7,612 bases of DNA, taken from an uncultured Burkholderiales bacterium. GTDB lineage: Bacteria > Pseudomonadota > Gammaproteobacteria > Burkholderiales > Burkholderiaceae_C. The DNA lies in NCBI GenBank assembly GCA_903871865.1, contig CAIQIL010000670.1, positions 1-7,612 of the forward strand, in the 5' to 3' direction. Shown piece by piece: positions 1-5,838 of the stretch. The translations under genes and the position numbers were made by a program. A model generated the notes under the pieces. It was not told the DNA's origin. It saw nothing but the letters and a program-made list of their open reading frames with translations, and did no database searches. Positions within the stretch are counted from its first letter, which is position 1. Every line of letters starts with the position of its first letter.

Positions 1-1481
1 CCCTGCGCGGCCGCATCCTGGAGTCCAACCCGCGCTTCGCCGACATCGTCGGGCGCCGCCGCACGGATCTGGTCGGCCTGCACGTGCAGGACATCACCCA
101 TCCGGACGATGTGTCCGCCTCGCGCGCCCACATGGAAGCGGCCCTCCACGGCCGCACGGCGGGCTACGTCACCGAAAAGCGCTATGTCCGCCCCGACGGA
201 CAGGTGGTGTGGGCCTCGCTGAACGTGGCCGTGCTGCGTGACGCGCAGGGTGAGCCGGTGCAGTTCATCGCCGTGGTGGAAGACATCACCGAGCGCCAGC
301 AGATGCAGGACGCGATGAACTCCGCGCGCGCTGCCGAGCGCGCCAGCAAGGCCAAGACGGAATTCCTCTCGCGCATGAGCCACGAGCTGCGCACCCCGCT
401 CAACGCCATGCTGGGTTTCGCGCAACTGCTGCGCGTGGACCCGCGCCACCCCCTGCACCCGGACCAGCGCGGCAAGGTCGACCACATCGAGCGCGCCGGC
501 GCCCACCTGCTGGCCATGCTCACCGATGTGCTGGACCTCTCCCGCATCGAGGCCGGCAGCCTGCCCATGGCCATCGAGCCCCTGCCCCTGTCCGATGTGC
601 TCGATGCCGCCGTGGCCCTGGTGAGCAACCAGGCCAGCGACGCCCAGCTGCACCTGGTCTGCACGCCCCCGGAGCCCGACCTGTTCGTGCACGGCGACGC
701 GGTGCGCCTGCGCCAGATCCTGGTCAACCTGCTGTCCAACGGCGTCAAGTACAACCAGCCGGGCGGCCGCGTCATGGTCGAGGCCATGGGCCTGGACCGC
801 GAGGTCGTCATCACCGTCAGCGACTCCGGGCGGGGCATGAACGATGCCCAGCTGGCCCACCTCTTCGAGCCCTTCAACCGCCTGGGGGCGGAGCGCACCA
901 GCATCGAGGGCACCGGCATCGGGCTGGTCATCGTCAAGCGCCTGGTGGAGCTCATGCACGGCCGCATCGAGGTCAGCAGCCGCCAGGGCGCGGGCACGCA
1001 CTTCCGCGTCTGGCTGCCGCGCGCCGAGGCCCCGCACGACGACGACGCCCTGGCCACGCGCCCGCGCACGGGCTTTGGCGCGCTCGACGACGGCATGGCC
1101 GACGGCCTGACGGTGCTTTACGCCGAGGACAATGTGGTCAATGTGGAGCTGCTGCGCCAGGTCATGCGCATGCGCCCGCAATGGCACCTGGACGTGGCCA
1201 CCTGCGGGCAGGAGGCGATCGCCATGGCCCTGTCGCAGCCGCCCGACCTGCTGCTGCTGGACATGCACCTGGGCGACATGAACGGCCTGGACGTGTCCGA
1301 CGCCCTGGCCCTGCATGCGCGAACGGCGGCCATCCCGCGGGTGGCGCTGTCGGCCGATGTCATGCCCGACCAGATCAGCGAGGCGCGCCAGCGCGGTTTC
1401 GTCGAATACCTCACCAAGCCGCTGGACGTGGGCCGGCTGCTGGCCCTGCTGGACCGCTGCGCGCGGGGTGACGCGCTCTGA
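1..1481 (+). CDS. PAS-domain hybrid sensor histidine kinase / response regulator, 5' end missing
   Basis: The reading frame is open from the left edge (first full codon at base 3), so the true start lies outside; a GTG at 84 is only an internal Val codon. Domains in order: the end of a PAS/PAC sensor domain (to about base 300); the dimerisation helix with the H-box SHELRTPLN, whose phospho-acceptor His is codon 381-383; the ATPase domain with N-box ILVNLLSN (Asn codon 738-740), G1 box DSGRGMN and G2 box GTGIGLVIVKRL; a short Asp-rich linker; and a C-terminal receiver domain. The receiver has the acidic pair ED (1125-1130), the phosphorylatable Asp in LLLLDMHLGDMNG (1260-1262) and the Lys of YLTKPL (1416-1418). 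All residues needed for autophosphorylation and phosphotransfer are present. It probably phosphorylates its own receiver and passes the signal on. No transmembrane segment is visible in this part, the input signal is unknown, and no DNA-binding partner is encoded next to it. Stop TGA is at 1479. Confidence 0.95.
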   Translation, partial: LRGRILESNPRFADIVGRRRTDLVGLHVQDITHPDDVSASRAHMEAALHGRTAGYVTEKRYVRPDGQVVWASLNVAVLRDAQGEPVQFIAVVEDITERQQMQDAMNSARAAERASKAKTEFLSRMSHELRTPLNAMLGFAQLLRVDPRHPLHPDQRGKVDHIERAGAHLLAMLTDVLDLSRIEAGSLPMAIEPLPLSDVLDAAVALVSNQASDAQLHLVCTPPEPDLFVHGDAVRLRQILVNLLSNGVKYNQPGGRVMVEAMGLDREVVITVSDSGRGMNDAQLAHLFEPFNRLGAERTSIEGTGIGLVIVKRLVELMHGRIEVSSRQGAGTHFRVWLPRAEAPHDDDALATRPRTGFGALDDGMADGLTVLYAEDNVVNVELLRQVMRMRPQWHLDVATCGQEAIAMALSQPPDLLLLDMHLGDMNGLDVSDALALHARTAAIPRVALSADVMPDQISEARQRGFVEYLTKPLDVGRLLALLDRCARGDAL

Positions 1482-1491
1482 GCCCTCGCGG

Positions 1492-1510
1492 CGGCGGCCA
1501 CGTGCCGCCG
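1492..1510. terminator. GC-rich hairpin between convergent genes, possible weak bidirectional terminator
   Basis: A perfect 7-base-pair stem (CGGCGGC / GCCGCCG) with a 5-base loop lies in the 39-base gap between the histidine kinase stop and the flavin reductase stop. Being palindromic it could fold in transcripts from either side. Neither strand has a T-run after the stem, so it is not a classical intrinsic terminator. The position is right but the mechanism is unproven. Confidence 0.35.
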
Positions 1511-1520
1511 GTCCGGTCGA

Positions 1521-2030
1521 TCAGATCGGCAAATCGGTGAAGAAGCGCCCGCCGTGGTAAACCAAAGGCGTGGCGCCCACACGGCGGCTGCAGTGCGCCA
1601 CTTCGCCCACGAAGATGATGTGGTCGCCCTCGGCGTGCTGGCTGCGGTTGCGGCACTCGAACACCGCCACGGCACCGTCGATGACCGGGGCCCCGGTGAG
1701 GCCCGCGCGCCAGGCCACGCCGTCGAAGCGGTCGATGCCCTTGCGTGAGAAACGCTCGGCCAGCAGGCGCTGGTCGGCCGCCAACACGTTGATGGCGTAG
1801 TGCGTGGCCGCCTGGAAGCCCGGCATGGAGCTGGACTGGCTGGACAGGCTCCAGAGCACCAGCGGCGGCGCCAGCGACACCGAGTTGAAGGAGTTGGCCG
1901 TCAGGCCCAGCAAACGGCCGTCGGCCGCACGCGCTGTGACGATGGTCACCCCGGTGGTGAACTGGCCCAGGGCGGCGCGGTAGTCCTCCTGCGTGAACGG
2001 CGCGGCGGGGGCGGTGGGCGGTGCGGACAT
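1521..2030 (-). CDS. flavin reductase-family protein (FMN-binding, HpaC/DIM6-like)
   Basis: This 169-residue protein matches the flavin reductase-like split-barrel family in length and motifs. These enzymes bind FMN and commonly use NAD(P)H to supply reduced flavin to partner monooxygenases in the cytoplasm. Visible motifs are FTTGVTIVTA (about 24-33), the flavin-contacting LTANSFNSVSLAPPLVLW (43-60), a hydrophobic core YAINVLA (78-84), and the late GDH signature EGDHIIFVGEV (134-144). The ATG at 2030 gives the usual family length with a short Pro/Ala-rich leader; the frame stays open upstream, but that part reads as low-complexity shadow of the methyltransferase gene. No convincing ribosome binding site is visible. 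It is the last gene of the minus-strand run, 82 bases downstream of the methyltransferase, so it may have its own promoter. No monooxygenase partner is in the window, so the substrate system is unknown; a haem- or FMN-binding member without reductase activity cannot be excluded. Confidence 0.9.
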   Translation of the reverse strand: MSAPPTAPAAPFTQEDYRAALGQFTTGVTIVTARAADGRLLGLTANSFNSVSLAPPLVLWSLSSQSSSMPGFQAATHYAINVLAADQRLLAERFSRKGIDRFDGVAWRAGLTGAPVIDGAVAVFECRNRSQHAEGDHIIFVGEVAHCSRRVGATPLVYHGGRFFTDLPI

Positions 2031-2112
2031 CGGCTTGGGCAGTCTGAGTGGAACGCGAGAGTGTAGTGCGGGGCCCGGCCGGACGTGCGCCGAAGGGTTG
2101 GCGCGGGCCTGT

Positions 2113-2991
2113 TCAGCGGCGGCTGGGGCGTGGGCCGGGCGCCAAGCCGGGCGCTGAACCGGCCCCGGCATCGGCACGTGCATTGGCACCTGCATTGGCA
2201 GACGGCGCACCCAGGCGGTACACCCACACCGGGCGCCCGCCGGCCAGGTCGATGCGGGCGTGCGGTGACCAGCCGATGGCTTCGAACTCCAGGCTGACCA
2301 GCCAGCTGCCCGGGCGCATTTCCCGCGCAGCCTTGGCCATGGCGCGGGGCATGGTCTCGGGGCGCTGGAACAGGTAGACGAGGTCGAACGCCGCCCAGTC
2401 GTCGGCCCACATGTCGCCGCGGCGCACCCGGGCCCAGGGGCAGCGCCAGGCCGACACGCCGCGCCACAGGGCGCTCCACTCCACCCCTTCCAGCCGCGCC
2501 TGCGGCCAGGTCGGGTGCAAGGCTGCATGCAAAGCCATGAGGCCGTCGCCCATGCCGCAGCCGGCGTCCAGCACACGGGCGCCATCGGGCAGGCGGATGT
2601 GGGCAGGCAGCGCGTCCAGGGCCCCGCGCGGCGTGGGGAAAACCGGCGCATCGCGCCAGGCGCGGCGGGGGTAGGCCAGCAACAGCAAGGCCAGCGGGGC
2701 CAACCAGAGCCAGGACGGCATGCCTGTGCCGAGGCCTCCGCCCTGCCCCGGCAGCCCGCCCTGGACAGATTGCGCCAACACGCTCAGCGGGAAGCCCCCG
2801 GCCACGAAGACCCGGCGCCAGGCCGTGGTGGCCACCCAGGGCAGCAAGGCCGCCAGGGCGCTCAGGGCGGTCGGCAAGCCCAGCGCGGCCCAGGCAGGCG
2901 CGTCCACCGCCCGCAGGCCCAAGGCCAGCGCCCAGGCCAAGGCCCAGGTGGCCGCGGCCGGCAGGGGCCAGGTCAGCAGGCGGGAGGGCAT
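2113..2991 (-). CDS. membrane-anchored class I SAM-dependent methyltransferase
   Basis: The 292-residue product has two parts. Residues 1-110 hold about three hydrophobic segments (roughly 10-28, 35-54 and 92-107), the last followed by the basic stretch YPRRAWR, which suggests a membrane anchor with a cytoplasmic catalytic part. Residues 125-260 form a class I methyltransferase core: motif I VLDAGCGMGDG (140-150) binds S-adenosylmethionine, E171 in LEGVEWS fits the ribose-binding acidic residue, RGDMW (191-195) the adenine-side motif, and FDLVYLFQRPETM (202-214) the post-II/IV region. The methyl acceptor cannot be read from the sequence. The C-terminus (about 262-292) is a low-complexity Ala/Gly/Pro tail. 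The start codon lies 11 bases after the parB stop, with a GAGG ribosome binding site overlapping that stop, so translation is probably coupled to parB. The enzyme class is clear; a link to chromosome segregation is only suggested by position. Confidence 0.85.
   Translation of the reverse strand: MPSRLLTWPLPAAATWALAWALALGLRAVDAPAWAALGLPTALSALAALLPWVATTAWRRVFVAGGFPLSVLAQSVQGGLPGQGGGLGTGMPSWLWLAPLALLLLAYPRRAWRDAPVFPTPRGALDALPAHIRLPDGARVLDAGCGMGDGLMALHAALHPTWPQARLEGVEWSALWRGVSAWRCPWARVRRGDMWADDWAAFDLVYLFQRPETMPRAMAKAAREMRPGSWLVSLEFEAIGWSPHARIDLAGGRPVWVYRLGAPSANAGANARADAGAGSAPGLAPGPRPSRR
2168..2203. repeat. three imperfect 12-base tandem repeats in the methyltransferase 3' end
   Basis: The units on the + strand are GCATCGGCACGT, GCATTGGCACCT and GCATTGGCAGAC. 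They are in frame with the minus-strand methyltransferase and encode a four-residue periodicity (SANA-GANA-RADA) near its C-terminus. A 12-base unit keeps the frame on slippage, so copy number could vary without breaking the gene. Confidence 0.7.
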
Positions 2992-3000
2992 GGGCCGCGG

Positions 3001-3004
3001 CCTC
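3001..3004 (-). promoter_or_regulatory. ribosome binding site of the methyltransferase gene, overlapping the parB stop
   Basis: On the minus strand GAGG begins within the parB stop codon TGA (3005-3003) and lies 9 bases before the methyltransferase ATG. A ribosome ending parB would sit on this site, which supports the start chosen at 2991 and suggests translational coupling. Confidence 0.6.
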
Positions 3005-3917
3005 AGGCCTCGGGGCCGCCGCGCAGCTTGTCGATCAGGCCATTGAGCTCGTCGAGGCTGCCGAACTGGATGGTGACCTCGCCCTGCTCGCCTCGCTTGG
3101 TCTTGCGCTTGATGTGAATGCCCACTTGCGCGGTGAGCAAGTCGGAGAGCTGCTCTTCCAGGCGCAGCACGTCGCGCGATTTCTCGCCCTTGACGCGCAG
3201 CAGCGGTGCCTGGCGGCCCACGCCCTGCACCTTGGCGACGAGCTTTTCGGTCTCGCGCACATTGAGCTTTTTGGCCGCCACCTCGTTGGCCGTGGTGATC
3301 TGCACGGCCTTGTCCAGCGGCAACAGCGCGCGGGCGTGGCCCATGTCGATGTCACCGGCCATCAGCATGCCCTGCACCGGCTCGGCCAGGTTGAGCAGGC
3401 GCAGCAGGTTCGAAGCGGCGCTGCGCGAGCGGCCCACGGCTTGCGCGGCTTGCTCGTGCGTCAGGCCAAACTCGGCGGTCAGGCGCTGCAGGCCTTGCGC
3501 TTCTTCCAGCGGGTTGAGGTCCTCGCGCTGGATGTTCTCGATGAGGGCCATGGCCGCGGCGGCCTCGTCGGGCACGTCCTTGACCAGCACCGGCACCTCG
3601 GTGAGGCCCGCCAGCTTGGCCGCACGGGAGCGGCGCTCGCCGGCGATGATCTCGTAGCGGCCCTCGGCCGGGTCGCCCACCGGGCGCACCAGGATGGGCT
3701 GCATGATGCCCTGGGACTTGATGCTCTCGGCCAGCTCGTACAGCGAGCCCTCGTCCATGCGCGTGCGCGGCTGGTACTTGCCCGGCTGCATGCGGTCGAG
3801 GCGCAGCACCGAGGGTGCGCCGTCGGTGCCTGCGTTCGCTGGGGGGGTGTCGCTGACTTTGGGGCCCAGCAGGGCCTCCAGGCCCATGCCGAGGCCTTTG
3901 GATTTCTTGGTCGCCAT
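3003..3917 (-). CDS. parB: chromosome partition protein ParB, CTP-dependent parS-binding clamp
   Basis: The 304-residue product has the full chromosomal ParB architecture. The N-terminus KGLGMGLEALLG (7-18) is the conserved ParA-interacting peptide of the family. It is followed by the ParB/Spo0J nuclease-like CTP-binding domain: QPRTRMDE (49-56), LAESIKSQGIMQPILVRP (62-79), the phosphate-contacting AGERRSRAAKLAGL (92-105) and ENIQREDLNPLEEA (127-140). The helix-turn-helix region LTHEQAAQAVGRSRSAASNL (152-171) recognises parS. The last ~45 residues form the dimerisation domain (EEQLSDLL to LIDKLRG). ParB loads at parS, slides and spreads over neighbouring DNA, stimulates ParA ATPase and recruits condensin (family knowledge). 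The ATG at 3917 is chosen because MATKKSKGLGMGL is the standard ParB start; a TTG at 3974 would add 19 unrelated residues and overlap the parA stop. It lies 53 bases after parA in the same operon. No strong ribosome binding site is seen. Confidence 0.97.
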   Translation of the reverse strand: MATKKSKGLGMGLEALLGPKVSDTPPANAGTDGAPSVLRLDRMQPGKYQPRTRMDEGSLYELAESIKSQGIMQPILVRPVGDPAEGRYEIIAGERRSRAAKLAGLTEVPVLVKDVPDEAAAAMALIENIQREDLNPLEEAQGLQRLTAEFGLTHEQAAQAVGRSRSAASNLLRLLNLAEPVQGMLMAGDIDMGHARALLPLDKAVQITTANEVAAKKLNVRETEKLVAKVQGVGRQAPLLRVKGEKSRDVLRLEEQLSDLLTAQVGIHIKRKTKRGEQGEVTIQFGSLDELNGLIDKLRGGPEA

Positions 3918-3970
3918 GGGCGTGATTGTCCGCGCTTTCCGGCGGTTTTCTGAGAGGGGCTCGGGCAGGG

Positions 3971-4756
3971 TCAAGCCGCAGCGCCCAGGCTGGGCGCCAC
4001 GCGCCGCACCAGCTCCTGGGCGAAGGCCACGAACGCCTGCGCGCCCTTGGAAGACGGATCGAACACCACGCCGGGCAGGCCATAACTGGGCGCCTCGGCC
4101 AGGCGCACGTTGCGCGGGATGACGGTGTCGAAGACCTTGTCACCGAAGTGCGACTTGAGCTGGTCGCTGACCTGCTGCTGCAGGGTGATGCGCGGGTCGA
4201 ACATGACGCGCAACAGGCCGATGAGCTGCAGCTCGCGGTTGAGGTTGGCGTGCACCTGCTTGACGGTGTTGACCAAGTCGGTGAGGCCTTCGAGCGCGAA
4301 GTACTCGCACTGCATGGGCACGATCACGCCGTGGGCGCAGGTCAGGCCGTTGAGCGTGAGCAGGCTCAGGGACGGCGGGCAGTCGATGAGCACGAAGTCG
4401 TAGTCGGCCGCGGCCGCCTCGATGGCCGTCTTCAGGCGGCGGTCGCGGCGCTCCAGGTTGACCAGCTCGACCTCGGCGCCCGCCAGTTCGCGGTTGGCAC
4501 CCAGCACGTCGTAGCCGGCCTTGTCGCTGCGCACGCGCGCCTCGGCGATGCTGGCATCTTCCAGCAACACGTCATAGACGCTGTGCGCCAGGGTGCGCTT
4601 GTCCACACCCGAGCCCATGGTGGCGTTGCCTTGCGGGTCGAGGTCCACGATGAGGACGCGCTGGCCCTCTCGGGCCAGGCCGGCCGCCAGGTTGACGGTG
4701 GTGGTGGTTTTGCCCACCCCGCCCTTTTGGTTGGCGATGCAGAAGATGTGCGGCAT
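3971..4756 (-). CDS. parA: chromosome partition ATPase ParA (Soj-like)
   Basis: A 261-residue deviant Walker ATPase of the Soj/ParA family, of normal length for the small chromosomal type without an N-terminal DNA-binding extension. The deviant Walker A motif KGGVGKTT (11-18) has both the signature Lys11 and Lys16; Walker A' is VLIVDLDPQGN (34-44, Asp38/Asp40); Walker B is FVLIDCPPSL (121-130, Asp125). Further family blocks are PMQCEYFALEGL, VMFDPRITLQQQV and the C-terminal VIPRNVRLAEAPSYG. ATP-bound dimers bind DNA non-specifically and form the gradient that moves ParB-parS complexes. The ATG at 4756 gives the canonical MPHIFCIANQKGGVGKTT start; an upstream in-frame ATG at 4786 would add ten residues and overlaps the stop of the previous gene. 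It lies 29 bases after the unknown membrane-protein gene and upstream of parB. No clear Shine-Dalgarno sequence precedes it. Confidence 0.97.
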   Translation of the reverse strand: MPHIFCIANQKGGVGKTTTTVNLAAGLAREGQRVLIVDLDPQGNATMGSGVDKRTLAHSVYDVLLEDASIAEARVRSDKAGYDVLGANRELAGAEVELVNLERRDRRLKTAIEAAAADYDFVLIDCPPSLSLLTLNGLTCAHGVIVPMQCEYFALEGLTDLVNTVKQVHANLNRELQLIGLLRVMFDPRITLQQQVSDQLKSHFGDKVFDTVIPRNVRLAEAPSYGLPGVVFDPSSKGAQAFVAFAQELVRRVAPSLGAAA

Positions 4757-4785
4757 GGGGAGATTATCGCCTGGGGTGCCGGGCA

Positions 4786-5733
4786 TCAGACCCCGCGGCG
4801 GCGGGTGGCGGAGGCCGTGCCCGAGGGCGCGGCTTTGGCCGAACGCACCGACGCGTTGTGCTTCAGGGACTGGGCGGCCTTGGCAGGCTTGGCGGCTTGG
4901 GCGGCCGTGCGGGTGTCTTGGTGTTTTGCCGTTGATTTGGCACTGGCCACGGCCTTGGCCGGGTGCCCGGCCCTCGCGTCGATGGCTGGGCGGGACAACC
5001 GGCGATGGCCGCGGCTGTCTGTGGCGGCGGTGACTGCCCCGCTTGACCGGCCGGCAAGCGCCCGCGCTGGTTTCTGATGGGCGGAGATTGCGACACGGGT
5101 GGCATGAGTCACCTTGGCATGCGCATGCTGTGCCGCGGTGGTGCCGTGGGCCTTGGCTGCGCGCCGCTCGGCCAGCGTCTGTGGGCCTTTCCCGTCGCGC
5201 TCGTGCCGGGCGATGCGCGAACGCGGTGCTTTCGATCGGGCACCCGGGGCGGTTTCACGTGAAACACTGTGGGGCGCCGCCCGCGCCACGGCCGGCTGCT
5301 GGCGTGCACCTGCGGTCTTGCTGACCTTGGCCACGGGCGTGCGGGATACGCTGTCAGTCTGCACAAGAACTTTGCCATCCGGCACCGCAGGAGACACCCC
5401 AGTGGAAGCAAGCAGGTCATGCGGCGCAGCAGGCAGGTGCGCGGGCGCAGGCACCTGCACCGCGGTGGACACCGCCTGCGGCGCCACGGCCGTCGGGGCA
5501 TCGTTGCCCACCCGCCCGGTCACAGGGGCCGGCCGGCGTGGCTCAAACCGTGCATCGCCCTGCCCCGCCACCGTGCCGGCGCATGCAGCGCCCACCGCCA
5601 GGATCAAGACAAAACCCACAGCCGCCGAGGTGGTCGACGCCGCGGCGCGCAGCCCCCGCGTCAGATGCGCTTGAACCCACAGGTGCTTGGCAAGGATTGG
5701 CAAGGTGCTCTCCAGAAAATCGTGCAAATCCAT
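4786..5733 (-). CDS. uncharacterised single-span membrane protein with long basic Ala-rich tail
   Basis: I do not recognise this 315-residue protein. Residues 1-32 could form an amphipathic segment (MDLHDFLESTLPILAKHLW), residues about 38-58 (SAAVGFVLILAVGAACAGTVA) form one hydrophobic span, and residues 60-125 are Pro/Ala/Val-rich. Residues 126-315 are rich in Ala, Lys, Arg, His and Ser with few acidic residues (KPAKAAQSLKH, AKAVASAKSTAKH), resembling histone H1-like or nucleic-acid-binding tails. With several positive charges before the span (R25, R29) the tail would more likely lie outside the cytoplasm, unless orientation is reversed. The ATG at 5733 is the only good start: a perfect GGAGGG lies 15 bases upstream, rather far, and a TTG at 5787 adds an unlikely leader. 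The gene sits between rsmG and parA in the same direction and carries a parS site encoding HSVSRET (155-161). A role in segregation is only a guess from position. Reality of the gene is supported by operon fit and the plausible span. Confidence 0.75.
   Translation of the reverse strand: MDLHDFLESTLPILAKHLWVQAHLTRGLRAAASTTSAAVGFVLILAVGAACAGTVAGQGDARFEPRRPAPVTGRVGNDAPTAVAPQAVSTAVQVPAPAHLPAAPHDLLASTGVSPAVPDGKVLVQTDSVSRTPVAKVSKTAGARQQPAVARAAPHSVSRETAPGARSKAPRSRIARHERDGKGPQTLAERRAAKAHGTTAAQHAHAKVTHATRVAISAHQKPARALAGRSSGAVTAATDSRGHRRLSRPAIDARAGHPAKAVASAKSTAKHQDTRTAAQAAKPAKAAQSLKHNASVRSAKAAPSGTASATRRRGV
5251..5266. other. parS: parS site 1 (ParB-binding centromere sequence), inside the unknown membrane-protein gene
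   Basis: GGTTTCACGTGAAACA matches the chromosomal parS consensus TGTTTCACGTGAAACA at 15 of 16 positions (first base G for T) and contains the complete 14-base palindrome GTTTCACGTGAAAC. It lies about 500 bases upstream of the parA start and is read as Val-Ser-Arg-Glu-Thr on the minus strand. Confidence 0.93.
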
Positions 5734-5838
5734 TATCGACCCGCACGTCCCTCCAAACAGCCACTGAGCCACAACACCGCACCACAACGCACCTTGCGCA
5801 CCTCACGCGGAGCACAAAATGACGCCATCCCGCCACGC
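5734..5838 (-). other. 105-base gap between rsmG and the membrane-protein gene
   Basis: This is the longest non-coding gap in the window. Read on the minus strand it is rich in G and T and contains three copies of GGTGCG at 9-10 base spacing (+ strand CGCACC at 5778, 5788 and 5797), and a GGAGGG at 5749-5754 that may serve the downstream gene. I found no convincing -35/-10 pair and no T-tailed hairpin. It may be an untranslated leader or hold a regulator site. Confidence 0.5.

Noticed and set aside
182..1096. 304-codon open frame on the - strand
   Set aside because: It is antisense to the histidine kinase and rich in Ser/Arg/Ala with no motif.
1741..1760. Possible degenerate parS (CGTGAGAAAC) in the flavin reductase gene
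   Set aside because: One base is inserted in the only recognisable half-site and the other half is missing, so it does not meet the 16-base palindrome.
2087..2104. Hairpin GCGCC / GGCGC downstream of the methyltransferase stop
   Set aside because: The stem is only 5 base pairs with an 8-base loop and no T-run; not enough to call a terminator.
2031..2651. Upstream extension of the flavin reductase frame
   Set aside because: The extra ~207 codons overlap the methyltransferase on the same strand in another frame and are Pro/Arg-rich without a fold; the ATG at 2030 gives the normal family length.
3114..3953. 279-codon open frame on the + strand
   Set aside because: It is antisense to parB, whose domains are complete. 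The composition is typical of a shadow frame.
3918..3974. TTGACC overlapping the parA stop as a -35 element for parB
   Set aside because: No -10-like hexamer occurs 16-18 bases downstream; the sequence there is AGAAAA, so parB is more likely read from an upstream promoter.
3926..5077. 383-codon open frame on the + strand
   Set aside because: It is antisense to parA and the 3' end of the unknown gene. Its His/Val/Leu-rich translation has no recognisable domain and mirrors parA codons.
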